Source: DATMER01 sp035556715 (GTDB lineage: Bacteria > Acidobacteriota > Thermoanaerobaculia > Multivoradales > UBA5704). Taken from it: a stretch of DNA of 64,000 nucleotides. This document shows positions 26,204-34,804 of this stretch, in pieces. Location of the stretch: assembly GCA_035556715.1 (NCBI GenBank), contig DATMER010000062.1, positions 1 through 64,000 on the forward strand, given 5' to 3'. Position 1 is the first letter of the stretch, and each line of letters opens with the position of its first letter. Position numbers and translations under genes: made by a program. The notes under the pieces were generated by a model, which did not search any database, was not told where the DNA came from, and saw only the letters and a list, made by a program, of their open reading frames with translations.

Positions 26204-27022
26204 TTGGCTACCGTCGAGCACAGCTTTCAATACCGGGGCGACCTGTCGCAGACGGCGCTGCCGGAGATCCTCTACACGATCCACCGCTTCCAGGTGCCGG
26301 GCGTGATCGAGGCCACCCGGGACGGGGTGATGAAGAGGGTCTACATCAAGGAAGGCAACGTCGTCCACGCCTCCTCGTCGGACCGGGATGACAGCCTCGG
26401 GCACTACCTGCTGCGCAACGGCGTGCTGACTCCGGAGCTGTTCGAGGAGACCATGCGCCAGCGCGAGCAGCTCCAGAAGCGCTACGGCGTGCTGCTCATC
26501 GAGAGCGGCGTCCTCTCGCCCGCCGAGATCAGCCTCGCCGTGCGGCAGCAGATCGAGAACATCGTCTGGAGCCTCTTCTACTGGCAGGACGGCGCCGTCC
26601 TGTTCAGCATCGGCGACTTCCGGGAGCCGGATTCGGTGCGGATCCAGCTCCCGATGCGGCAGGTCATCCTCCAGGGGATCAAGCGCGCTCCCAACGCCAA
26701 GGCCCTTGCGGTCCGCCTGGGGAGGAAAGAGACGGTCTTCGAGCCGTGTTATCGGATGGAGGACCTGATCGAGGCCGGCCTCGACGGCGACGAGTACAGG
26801 CTCCTCTGCCTGGTGGACGGACGGCGGACCTTGTTCGACGTCTGCACCCAGGGGCCTCACGGAGCGGCGGAGAACGCCAAGGTAATGTACGCCTTCCAGG
26901 TGCTCCAGCTCATCCGGCCGGTGCCGGTGGCGACCCCGCCCGACGCCGGTCCGAAGCGGGAGGAGGGCGCCGGGGCCATCAAGATCCGGTTCAAGACAAC
27001 GGGCGACCGTTACGGCGGTTGA
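26204..27022 (+). CDS. DUF4388-domain protein
   Basis: About 272 residues. The N-terminal domain reads FQYRGDLSQTALPEILYTIHRFQVPGVIEATRDG and RVYIKEGNVVHASSSDRDDSLGHYLL, the PATAN-like DUF4388 fold found in response-regulator partners. A second section (LLIESGVLSPAEISLAVRQQIENIVWSLFYW) looks helical, and the C-terminus is lower complexity. TTG 26204 has GGTGAGG six bases upstream and starts right before the domain; GTG 26192 is possible with a poorer site. It is divergent from moeA and followed 19 bp later by the FmdB-type gene. A signalling or gliding/pilus-related role is inferred from the family. Confidence 0.78.
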   Translation: MATVEHSFQYRGDLSQTALPEILYTIHRFQVPGVIEATRDGVMKRVYIKEGNVVHASSSDRDDSLGHYLLRNGVLTPELFEETMRQREQLQKRYGVLLIESGVLSPAEISLAVRQQIENIVWSLFYWQDGAVLFSIGDFREPDSVRIQLPMRQVILQGIKRAPNAKALAVRLGRKETVFEPCYRMEDLIEAGLDGDEYRLLCLVDGRRTLFDVCTQGPHGAAENAKVMYAFQVLQLIRPVPVATPPDAGPKREEGAGAIKIRFKTTGDRYGG

Positions 27023-27041
27023 GCCCAGGGAGCGACCCTGA

Positions 27042-27392
27042 ATGCCGATCTATGAGTATGAGTGTCTTCAGTGCGGCAAGCGGACCGAGTGGCTGCAGCG
27101 CATGAGCGACGCGCCCCTCGCCGCCTGTCCGCACTGCGGAGGCGAAGTCCGCAAGCTGATCTCGGCGCCGTCCTTCCAGTTCAAGGGGAGCGGCTTCTAC
27201 AAGACCGACTATGTCGACAAGAAGAGCGGCGGCAAGTCGGAAGGCCAGTCGGAGAGCAAGTCTGAAGGCAAGTCCGAGAGCAAGCCGGAGCCCAAATCGG
27301 AGGGCAAGCCGGAATCCAAGTCCGAGAGCTCCTCGAGCAGCTCCTCCAGCTCCTCCGAGAGCAAGAGCCCGGCGGCGAAGTCGTCGGAGTAG
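27042..27392 (+). CDS. FmdB-family zinc-ribbon protein with Ser/Lys/Glu-rich tail
   Basis: The first ~55 residues are a FmdB zinc ribbon: MPIYEYECLQCGKRTE and ACPHCGGEVRKLIS give CxxC/CxxC, then FQFKGSGFYKTDY. The remaining ~55 residues are low complexity, with repeats of KSEGKxES and a run of ten serines, probably disordered. FmdB proteins are small putative regulators or zinc carriers of unclear role. ATG 27042 follows GGGAGCGACC. The TAG stop touches the first base of the MITE-like element that follows. Confidence 0.87.
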   Translation: MPIYEYECLQCGKRTEWLQRMSDAPLAACPHCGGEVRKLISAPSFQFKGSGFYKTDYVDKKSGGKSEGQSESKSEGKSESKPEPKSEGKPESKSESSSSSSSSSSESKSPAAKSSE

Positions 27393-27564
27393 GACCTCAC
27401 CCCCTGTCCCCCTCTCCCATCTCCCAGCCACCCATCCCCGGGAGAGGGGGAACGTGGCTGAGGCGATCTTGCCTTCGCCGGGGGCACGGCGGCCGCAGAT
27501 GCGTCCCCCCTCTCCCGGCGGGGGACTGGGTGGGAGAGGGGAGAGGGGGACAGGGGGTGAGGTC
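27393..27564. mobile_element. MITE-like element with 33-bp terminal inverted repeats, copy B
   Basis: A 172-bp copy of the element at 11256-11426. Both ends begin GACCTCACCCCCTGTCCCCC in inverted orientation, with one mismatch in 33 bp between the arms. Inner sections (CATCCCCGGGAGAGGGGG and CCCCCCTCTCCCGGCGGGG) also match copy A. It begins directly after the TAG stop of the FmdB gene, as copy A begins directly after the TAG of a VWFA gene. It encodes no protein. Confidence 0.85.
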
Positions 27565-27659
27565 CCCGAAATAACCCCTTCCGCCCCCCTGTTCTCCCCC
27601 TTTGGCGGCTCCTGCCCCATGCACCAGGTCATTTTGCCGAGCCACGGAGGTCTGTTTTT

Positions 27660-29159
27660 ATGAAGCGCGCCCGGTTCCTGTTCCTGCTGTCCGCACTTGC
27701 CGCTCTTCCCGCGGCGGCCACCACCTACAAGATGGTCTCGGACCAGACCCTGGTCGATCAGGCGACTGCCGTGGTCGAGGTCCGGGTCGTCGCGGTCGAG
27801 CCCTCCCCGGTGGAGGGTCGCCCCGCCACCGACTACCTGGTCGAAGTGGAGCGCCTGGTCAAGGGCGACATCCCGGGCAGCACCGTGGTGGTGCGGGTCC
27901 CCGGCGGGGTGCGGCCCGACGGCGTCGGGCTCAAGGTCTTCGGCGCCCCCCAGTTCTACGAGGGCGAGTCGGCCCTCCTCTTCCTCCGTCCGGCGGACGA
28001 CGGCACCTTCCGCATCCTCCACCTCATGCTCGGCGCCTTCCATCGCCGGCAGGTGGGTCCGCGCGGGGTGGCTGTCCGCGACCTCTCCGACACCTTCGAG
28101 GTCAGCTCGTCCGGCATCGAGGCCCGGCGCGACATGCTTCGCGACTTCGAGCGCTTTTCCGAGTGGGTGACCGACCGCGGCCAGGGCTTCCAGCGAGAGC
28201 GCGACTACGTGCTCGAGGCCTCTTCTGAGGAGCTGGGGCAGGCCACGGGCTCCTTCACCCACATGAAGGCCAACGATGACAATTTGCCCATCCGATGGTT
28301 CCGCTTCGACTCGGGCCAGACGGTGCCCTGGAGGGTCCACGTCAACGGTCAGGCGGGCCTCGGCGCCGAGGCGTCGATCCAGGCCTTCCAGGTCGCCATG
28401 GAAGCGTGGAATTCCGACGCGGGCTCCGACATCCGCTACGGCTACCTGGGGACGACCACGGCCGGGGGCGGCCTGACGGAAGATGATGGCGTCAACGCCA
28501 TCATCTTTGAAGACCCGCGGCGCAGCGAGGCCGACGGCACCTTCTCCTGCGGAGAGGGCGGCGTCATCGCCGTGGGCGGACCGTACTACTTCACCCGGAC
28601 CCGGAACTGGGGCGGCAAGGCCTGGCACGAGGCGGCCGAGGCCGATATCGTTACCAACGACGGCACCGAGTGCTTTTTCCGGAACAACCCGCGAGTGGCG
28701 GAGGAGGTCTTCGCGCACGAGCTGGGCCACACCCTGGGGATCGGGCACTCTCCGACCCGGGACTCGCTCATGTTCGCCAACGCCCACGACGACGGCCGCG
28801 GCGCCCGCCTGGGGAGCGACGACCGGGCCGCGGCGGCTGCGATCTATCCGTCGGCCGGGGGGAACGGGGGAGGTGGAGCGGGAGCCCTGAAGGCGCCGGT
28901 CAAGCTGACCGCGAAGGCGGCGTCCGGCACCCAGGTGAACCTCTCCTGGAAGGACAAGTCGTCCAACGAGACGGGCTTCCGGGTAGAGATGAAGGCCAAG
29001 GGCGGCAAATTCCGCGAGGTGCTGAGCGTCCCCGCCGGGACCACCTCGGCCGCGGTGACCGGCCTGACGCGCGGAAAGCTGTACGTCTTCCGGGTGCGCG
29101 CCGCCGGATCTTCGGGAAACTCGCCCTACAGCAACACGGCGAGAGTCACGCCGCGGTAG
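27660..29159 (+). CDS. secreted matrixin-type zinc metalloprotease with fibronectin III domain
   Basis: 499 residues with a signal peptide (MKRARFLFLLSALAALPAAA). Residues ~20-185 form an N-terminal region without recognised fold. The catalytic domain follows, with EEVFAHELGHTLGIGHSPTRDSLMF, the HExxHxxGxxH zinc motif plus a Met-turn. After a Gly-rich linker there is a fibronectin III domain (QVNLSWKDKSSNETGFRVEMK, TGLTRGKLYVFRVRA). It is predicted to be exported and to cut extracellular protein. The ATG follows a GGAGG-containing leader, and the stop is followed by a degenerate copy of the MITE-like repeat. Confidence 0.88.
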   Translation: MKRARFLFLLSALAALPAAATTYKMVSDQTLVDQATAVVEVRVVAVEPSPVEGRPATDYLVEVERLVKGDIPGSTVVVRVPGGVRPDGVGLKVFGAPQFYEGESALLFLRPADDGTFRILHLMLGAFHRRQVGPRGVAVRDLSDTFEVSSSGIEARRDMLRDFERFSEWVTDRGQGFQRERDYVLEASSEELGQATGSFTHMKANDDNLPIRWFRFDSGQTVPWRVHVNGQAGLGAEASIQAFQVAMEAWNSDAGSDIRYGYLGTTTAGGGLTEDDGVNAIIFEDPRRSEADGTFSCGEGGVIAVGGPYYFTRTRNWGGKAWHEAAEADIVTNDGTECFFRNNPRVAEEVFAHELGHTLGIGHSPTRDSLMFANAHDDGRGARLGSDDRAAAAAIYPSAGGNGGGGAGALKAPVKLTAKAASGTQVNLSWKDKSSNETGFRVEMKAKGGKFREVLSVPAGTTSAAVTGLTRGKLYVFRVRAAGSSGNSPYSNTARVTPR

Positions 29160-29164
29160 AAAGC

Positions 29165-29226
29165 CCTCACCCCCCGGCCCCCTCTCCCGCCTCCCCGTCT
29201 CCCCTCCCCGGGAGAGGGGGAGGCGC
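29165..29226. repeat. degenerate half-copy of the MITE-like element
   Basis: CCCTCACCCCCCGGCCCCCT followed by a CTCCCCGGGAGAGGGGGAGG hairpin resembles the left half of the 171-bp elements, including the inner stem. It lies just after the matrixin stop (29159) and overlaps the stop codon of the convergent membrane-protein gene. It could serve as a bidirectional terminator. Confidence 0.6.
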
Positions 29227-30477
29227 TTTCTCTCCCAAAGCCACCGTCCCCAACACCACCACCGCCGGGATCAGGTGCATGGCCAGCCTCTGGAAGCTGG
29301 AGATGACCTGGTATTCGGTGTCCACGGCGGCCGAGAAGTAGATCCAGAGATAGAACAGGAGCTGCAGCGTGGCCACGGCCGCGGCCGGACGGGTGCGCCG
29401 GGGGAGCAGGAGGAGCGGCAGGAGGAGCAACAGGAGCGTCAGACCGTGCCAGCTCTCCTTCCAGGCCGAGACCTCGGCCAGCCCCCGGAGCACCTCCGGA
29501 GCCCGGCCCGGGTCGAACGCCCCCGTGTTGAATTTCTGGTAGAGCCCGTGGACGAAGGTCCGGGCTGCCCAGAGGATGGCCACGGCGGCCGTGGGCAACG
29601 CCAACCGGAGGGCCGCCACCGGATTGATCCTCCGCTCTCCCAGCACTCTGCGCAGGAGCTGCACCCCTGCCAGGAAGACCGCCAGGGGCATGCCCTCGAT
29701 CTTGGATGCGGCGGCAAAGGCCGCGGCGAACCCTACCTCCAGATCCCCCTCGCGGTCCGGCGGCCGGAGCAGGGCGGGCAGGGACGCCACCAGGGCGAGG
29801 GCCGGCATCCAGTCCGCGGCGCCGGCCATCCGCTGGCCGATCGCGAAGCCGGCCAGGGAGAAGGCGAGGACCGCCAGCCCCATCTGGGCCAGGGGCCCGT
29901 GTACGCCGGCCTGCCGCAGCGCCTCCCGCCCGGATGCGATCGTCATCGCGAAGAAGAGCACCGCCCAGAGCATCATGGATGGAGCCTCGAACCTCCCCGC
30001 CAGGAGCGCGCTCCCGGCGAACAGCTCCGGCAGCAGGTTCGGGTAGTCCGGATGAAGCACCCAGTTCCAATCCCGGGCCAGCCACTCGTAGTCGACCCCC
30101 CGGGCCAGGAAGAACCGGTGCCCCTTGATTCCCCAGTGGTAGACGAAGTCCGGCGTCGTGACCCAGAGAGTTGGCGCGAACAGGCCGAACGCCGTCAAGG
30201 CGAAGAGCGCCGCGCCATCCCCCCATCCCGTCCTTTCCGTCCTTTCGGCCCGTTGCCTCCTTCGGAAGCCGAGGACGGCCGCCAGGGCCAGCGGCAACAC
30301 CAGCGCGGCGCGGCTCCAACGAATCCCCAGGAAGTCGAACGACGCCAGGAGCAGGTGGAAGATCACGGCCCCGGTCATGAATTGCAGGGTCCAGCGGTGC
30401 AGCCGGCCGGCCGTGGAGATCCCCCAGCCGGCCAGGACCAGCAGGACCATCAGGAGAGCCACGCCCAGATGGCTCAC
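29167..30477 (-). CDS. polytopic membrane protein, glycosyltransferase-39-like
   Basis: 436 residues with about ten hydrophobic helices and the loop TPDFVYHWGIKGHRFFLARGVDYEWLARD near residue 100. The helical layout with an acidic/aromatic loop after the early helices resembles polyprenol-phosphate-sugar mannosyltransferases (GT39/ArnT-like). The exact catalytic DxD/E is not certain, so the call is structural. GTG 30477 overlaps the stop of the upstream gene (GTGA), so the two are one translational unit. The 3' end sits in the degenerate repeat. Confidence 0.6.
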   Translation of the reverse strand: MSHLGVALLMVLLVLAGWGISTAGRLHRWTLQFMTGAVIFHLLLASFDFLGIRWSRAALVLPLALAAVLGFRRRQRAERTERTGWGDGAALFALTAFGLFAPTLWVTTPDFVYHWGIKGHRFFLARGVDYEWLARDWNWVLHPDYPNLLPELFAGSALLAGRFEAPSMMLWAVLFFAMTIASGREALRQAGVHGPLAQMGLAVLAFSLAGFAIGQRMAGAADWMPALALVASLPALLRPPDREGDLEVGFAAAFAAASKIEGMPLAVFLAGVQLLRRVLGERRINPVAALRLALPTAAVAILWAARTFVHGLYQKFNTGAFDPGRAPEVLRGLAEVSAWKESWHGLTLLLLLLPLLLLPRRTRPAAAVATLQLLFYLWIYFSAAVDTEYQVISSFQRLAMHLIPAVVVLGTVALGEKAPPPLPGRGDGEAGEGAGG

Positions 30478-30917
30478 CGCGGCTCGGCCCCGTCTTGTAC
30501 CCGGTAGAGCCGGCAGCCGGTCAGAGCCTTCACCAGCTCCAGCCGCGGGATCCGGATCGGCACCCGGTGGGAGAGCAGGTAGTGGGCGATCTCGCCCGCC
30601 CGCGGCGTATCCGGCTGGATCACGTCGGACTCCGGCAACCCGTAGGCGGCCCAGCGCCAGCGGTAGAAGGCGGCCGCCTCGGGACCCGGGGAGGTGAAGA
30701 CCACCACGCTGCCCGGAGGGATGAGCGCCCGCGCCTCGGCCAGGCACTGTTGCAGGATGTCCACTTGAGGGATGCCGAACTGCCAGCGGACCGGATCGCT
30801 GCGGTGGACGCTCCGGCGATCGTAGACCTCCATCGCCTCCTGGAGCTCCGCGAGGAAGGCGAAGACGCTCCAGGCGAGGAAGAAGCCCAGGACCAGGCGT
30901 CTCGCTCCCAGCGGCAT
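30474..30917 (-). CDS. membrane-anchored protein of unknown function, paired with the GT39-like protein
   Basis: 147 residues. A single N-terminal hydrophobic segment (RLVLGFFLAWSVFAFLAEL) is followed by a soluble part (DILQQCLAEARALIPPGSVVVFTS, AAAFYRWRWAAYGLP, RAGEIAHYLLSHRVPIRIPRLE). This resembles the soluble C-terminal parts of some sugar-lipid membrane proteins, but no known domain is recognised. Its stop is overlapped by the next gene. It is divergent from the methyltransferase at 30982, with a 64-bp shared upstream region. Confidence 0.6.
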   Translation of the reverse strand: MPLGARRLVLGFFLAWSVFAFLAELQEAMEVYDRRSVHRSDPVRWQFGIPQVDILQQCLAEARALIPPGSVVVFTSPGPEAAAFYRWRWAAYGLPESDVIQPDTPRAGEIAHYLLSHRVPIRIPRLELVKALTGCRLYRVQDGAEPR

Positions 30918-30981
30918 CCGCCGGACGTTATCACCCTGCTAGACTCCCGCCCGCCCGCGAGCGTACAAAATCCCTGAAACC

Positions 30982-32334
30982 ATGAGCCTGGCCCATCGAC
31001 CCGACGAGACGAGCCCCTTCGTGCGCGCCTTCCTGGCGGACCGCGGTCTCCATGGCATTCGCGCCGCTGGACCGGGCAACCTCGACCTGGCCATCGACGC
31101 CCGCGACGAGATGCTCGGCTTCCTCCTGGAGAGCTCGGAGGGGGACCGCGAGCGCGCCCTGTTCGCGTACTTCCGCTCCGGCCTGAGCGTGGCCGATTCC
31201 CTGCTCCAGGTCCTGCGCTGGCGTTTTCATGACCTGAGCCGGATCAAGGTGCTCGACTTCGCCAGCGGCTACGGCCGGATCACCCGCTTCCTGCTCCGGG
31301 AGATCTCCCCGGACCGCCTCTGGGTTTCGGACGTCTACGCCGACGGCGTCCGCTTCCAGGAGGAGCGCTTCGGCGTGCGCGGCGTGGTCTCGACCGTCCG
31401 CCCGGAAGACTTCTCCCTCGGCGAGACGTTCGACGCCATCCTGGTCACCTCGCTCTTCACCCATCTGCCCGAGGAGCGGTTCCTGGCCTGGTTGCGGGTG
31501 CTCTGCGGCCGGCTCAACCCCGGCGGAGTGCTCGCTTTCAGCACCCACGACGTGAGCCTGCTCATCCCCCGTCCGGAGATCCCGGAGAGCGGGCTCCTCT
31601 TCCAGGAGATCAGCGAGAGCGGCTCGCTCGACACGAGCGACTACGGCTCGACCTGGGTCACGGAGGACTTCGTCCGCGGCGCCGTTGCGCGGGTTTCCCC
31701 CTCCTTCTCGGTCCACCGGCTGGAGCGCGCCCTGTGCAACTACCAGGACCTCTATGTCGCGGTCCTGGAGCCGGGTGTGGACTTCTCGCGGTTGGGGTTC
31801 CAGGCCGAGCCGGAGCTGTCCCTGGAGCGCTGCGAGCTGGTCGGGCCGGACCGGCTGGAGATGAACGGCTGGGCCGCGGCCCGCAATGGACGGGCCGAGG
31901 TGGTGGAGGTGCTTCTGGACGGCGAGCTCCTGGCCTCCTTCCCCGTCGACCATCTGCGTCCCGAGGTGGCCGAGACGTTCGGTCCGGGCTTCCTTCGCTC
32001 GGGCTGGGTCGGGGTGTGCCCCCTGCCGCCCGGCCTCTCGCGGACCTCCGCGGTGCTCCTGATCCGTGTGCGGGACGGTCAGGGGAAGAGCCACCTCCTG
32101 CGGGCGGGCTCGCTGGAGTCGCTCCTCCTGGAGTCGGCCCGCAACAACGCCGCTGCCCTCCGCCGCGAGCTCAGGGAGACGGAGGACCGGCTGCGGGAGA
32201 CCCAGGCTTGGGCGAATGCCGAGATCAATGGGCTGCAGGCGCGGATCGCGGCCATGAAGGGCAGCCGCTTCTGGAAGATGCGCGACGCCTGGTTCCGCCT
32301 CAAGAGGACCCTGGGTTTGACCCGGGAGGATTGA
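30982..32334 (+). CDS. class I SAM-dependent methyltransferase with coiled-coil tail
   Basis: 450 residues. The SAM site is KVLDFASGYGRITRFLL near residue 90; later elements are DAILVTSLFTHLPEERFLAWL and LNPGGVLAFSTHD. A middle beta-rich section (around MNGWAAARNGRAEVVEVLLDGEL) precedes a coiled coil (LRRELRETEDRLRETQAW) and the tail MKGSRFWKMRDAWFRLK. That tail is common at the C-termini of polysaccharide-cluster glycosyltransferases and methyltransferases. This suggests modification of a surface glycan, as does the neighbouring YfhO-like gene starting 19 bp later. Confidence 0.8.
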   Translation: MSLAHRPDETSPFVRAFLADRGLHGIRAAGPGNLDLAIDARDEMLGFLLESSEGDRERALFAYFRSGLSVADSLLQVLRWRFHDLSRIKVLDFASGYGRITRFLLREISPDRLWVSDVYADGVRFQEERFGVRGVVSTVRPEDFSLGETFDAILVTSLFTHLPEERFLAWLRVLCGRLNPGGVLAFSTHDVSLLIPRPEIPESGLLFQEISESGSLDTSDYGSTWVTEDFVRGAVARVSPSFSVHRLERALCNYQDLYVAVLEPGVDFSRLGFQAEPELSLERCELVGPDRLEMNGWAAARNGRAEVVEVLLDGELLASFPVDHLRPEVAETFGPGFLRSGWVGVCPLPPGLSRTSAVLLIRVRDGQGKSHLLRAGSLESLLLESARNNAAALRRELRETEDRLRETQAWANAEINGLQARIAAMKGSRFWKMRDAWFRLKRTLGLTRED

Positions 32335-32353
32335 CAGCAATGACCGTGGGACC

Positions 32354-34801
32354 ATGGGAATGACCGGCTGGAGCCCCGCCGACCTCCTGCCCGGCCTCTA
32401 CGTGGCGCTGCTGGCCGTGGCGCTCGGCTGGGTGCTGCGGCGGTGGTACGACCCGGTGCCGCCGCGCATCCTGGCCCTGTTCGCGCTCGTCCCGTTCCTG
32501 CTCTTCGGCCGCGCCCTGCTCGGCGGCGAGGTCCTTCTCCCCGTGGGCGTCCTGCCGCACTTTGTGCCGTACCGCCAGCTTCCGCCGTCCGAGCGGCCCA
32601 GCCACGGCCTGCAGGGGGACCTGGTCCGGCAGATCGCGCCCTGGCAGGCCGAGGTGCGCCGGGCCGTGGCCGACGGCCGCTGGCCGCTATGGAACGGCAA
32701 CGCCGCCACCGGCATGCCGCTCCTGGGAGATCCCCAGTCCCAGTCCTTCCAGCCGCTTGTCATGGCCGCCTGGCCGTTCGGGCTCTGGCGGGCGCTGGGG
32801 ATCACGGCCGCGCTCCGGATCCTGGTCGCCCTGGTCTTCCTCTTCCTCCTGCTGCGGAGGCTCGGGCTGGGAGAGCCCGCGGCCGCGCTCGGGTCGCTGG
32901 CCTACGGGCTGGGAGGATTCCTCCAGCTCTGGCTGAGCTGGCCCATGGCCAACTCCGCCGCCCTGCTCCCCCTGGGGCTCTACGCCGCGGTCCGGGTGGA
33001 CGACCCTGGCGATGGAAGGGATAGCGGCAGGCGCGACCTCTTCCTGCTCTTCCTGGCGGGTTTCGGCCTGTTCCTTGGAGGGCACCCGGAGACCGTGGTC
33101 TACGCCCTCTCCATGGTCGGTCTCCTCCTGGCCGCCCGGGCCTGGGCCCAGATGAGGATCAATCGCTCTCCGCGGCTGCTGCTCCGGGGCGGCGCGGCCC
33201 TCGCCCTGGCCGGCCTGGCCGCGGCCCCGGTCCTCTTGCCGGTCCAGGAGTACCTCCCCACGAGCGAGCGCTCGATGCTCGTCTCCTACCTGCTGGCTCC
33301 GCGTTCCCTTCCCGACCTCTGGGAGGGGCTGTGGAAGCCCGAGACCCTGGCCTTCTGGCGCGGGCGGATCGAAAAGCGCCTGGTGCCGCTGGCGGCGCCC
33401 CGCGCCTTCGGGGAGTTCCACTACTACTGGGGGGAGTCGAACGTCATCGAGGAGTCCAGCGGGTTCGTGGGCAGCGCGGCCCTGCTCATGGCGCTTATCG
33501 CGATGGTCCCGGTGCGGATGCGGACGCGCTTCCCCCTCGAGCGGCTCGCCCTGGGGGTCCTGGCGGCCTGTCTCCTCCTGCTGGCCCAGCCTCCCGGCTT
33601 CGAGAACCTGGCGGCGCGCCTGCCCGTGGTGGGGCCGACCGCGATCCACCGGCACCACCGGACGCTGATCCTCGTGGCCCTGTGCTCCTCCTGGCTGGCC
33701 GCCTGCGAGGCCGAGCGCTGGCGCCGGGGCGAGGGGCGGCGGGCGCTCGCGGCAGCTCTGGCCGCGGCCCTGGCCGGGTTCATCGTCTGGGGCTACCTCG
33801 CCCATCCTCATCCGACGATCGCCGAGCACCTCGTCAGCTTCCGCAACTCCTGGATGGCGGCGCAGCTCATCGCCCTGGCGCTGGGGGCCGCCCTGGTCCT
33901 CGCCCGCTTCCGGGAGCGCTGGGTCCGGCCCGCCGCCTGGCTCCTGGCCCTGGTTGTGGCCGGGGAGCTGCTCGTCCTGCACCTGCCGGCCAACCCGTCG
34001 AGCCCGCGGCGCCTCGCCTATCCGGTGATGCCGCCGGTGCGCTTCCTCCAGGAGCGGATCGGGATGGATCGCATGGTCGCGATCGGGTCCTCCGTGCTCC
34101 CCGCCAACTTCCACGAGGTCTACGACCTCAACGACGTCCGGATCGACAATCCCTCCCGGCCCGACCGCTACGCCCGGGTGGTGCGCATGGTGAGCCGGCA
34201 GTCGGCCCTGCCGAACTTCGGCCGGATCCTGCACCCGGTCTACGACCTTATGGGGGTGCGCTACGTGCTGTCGCGGCCGGGGGTCCGGCTGCCGGAGCCG
34301 CTCCGTCCGGTCTTCCGGCACCGGTCAGGCTGGGTGTACGAGCGGCCGAATGCGTTGCCCCGGCTCTTCCTCCCGGTCCGCGCCCAGGTCTTCCGGGGGA
34401 GCAACTGGCAGGAGTGGCTCGACACGAACCCCAGCTTCGCCGCCCGGGCGCTGGTCGAGTCCGCGCCGCGGGACCGCAACTGGAGGGCGCGTGCCCCCAG
34501 GATGTCGAAGCTGGATCTCCTCTCGGTCGAGCCGGCGCGCATCCGCGCCCATGTCCGCTTGGAGGAGCGCCGCCTCCTCGCCTCCAGCGTTCTCCAGGAC
34601 GGCAACTGGTATCTCCTCGACGGCGGCGAGCGGCGCGAGACGATCGCGGCCAATGGTCCCTTCACGGCGGCCTGGCTGCCGCCGGGGAAGCGCGAGATCG
34701 ATCTGGTCTACCGGCCGCGGAGCTTCGTGCTCGGGTGCGTGCTGTCGGCGCTGGCTTTTGCCCTGGCCGCTATGTGGTGGGTGCCGAGGCCTCGAACCTG
34801 A
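32354..34801 (+). CDS. YfhO-family integral membrane protein
   Basis: 815 residues with roughly a dozen helices. Early sequence PWQAEVRRAVADGRWPLWNGNAATGMPLLGDPQSQSFQP and SLAYGLGGFLQLWLSWPM matches the YfhO pattern (LWNPYxxxGxPxxxxxQ). The C-terminal ~250 residues are soluble and beta-rich, ending in one more helix (FVLGCVLSALAFALAAMWW). YfhO proteins are linked to lipoteichoic-acid or polysaccharide glycosylation. ATG 32354 or 32360 can serve as start. The stop codon is three bases before the first unit of array 2. Confidence 0.82.
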   Translation: MGMTGWSPADLLPGLYVALLAVALGWVLRRWYDPVPPRILALFALVPFLLFGRALLGGEVLLPVGVLPHFVPYRQLPPSERPSHGLQGDLVRQIAPWQAEVRRAVADGRWPLWNGNAATGMPLLGDPQSQSFQPLVMAAWPFGLWRALGITAALRILVALVFLFLLLRRLGLGEPAAALGSLAYGLGGFLQLWLSWPMANSAALLPLGLYAAVRVDDPGDGRDSGRRDLFLLFLAGFGLFLGGHPETVVYALSMVGLLLAARAWAQMRINRSPRLLLRGGAALALAGLAAAPVLLPVQEYLPTSERSMLVSYLLAPRSLPDLWEGLWKPETLAFWRGRIEKRLVPLAAPRAFGEFHYYWGESNVIEESSGFVGSAALLMALIAMVPVRMRTRFPLERLALGVLAACLLLLAQPPGFENLAARLPVVGPTAIHRHHRTLILVALCSSWLAACEAERWRRGEGRRALAAALAAALAGFIVWGYLAHPHPTIAEHLVSFRNSWMAAQLIALALGAALVLARFRERWVRPAAWLLALVVAGELLVLHLPANPSSPRRLAYPVMPPVRFLQERIGMDRMVAIGSSVLPANFHEVYDLNDVRIDNPSRPDRYARVVRMVSRQSALPNFGRILHPVYDLMGVRYVLSRPGVRLPEPLRPVFRHRSGWVYERPNALPRLFLPVRAQVFRGSNWQEWLDTNPSFAARALVESAPRDRNWRARAPRMSKLDLLSVEPARIRAHVRLEERRLLASSVLQDGNWYLLDGGERRETIAANGPFTAAWLPPGKREIDLVYRPRSFVLGCVLSALAFALAAMWWVPRPRT

Positions 34802-34804
34802 ACT

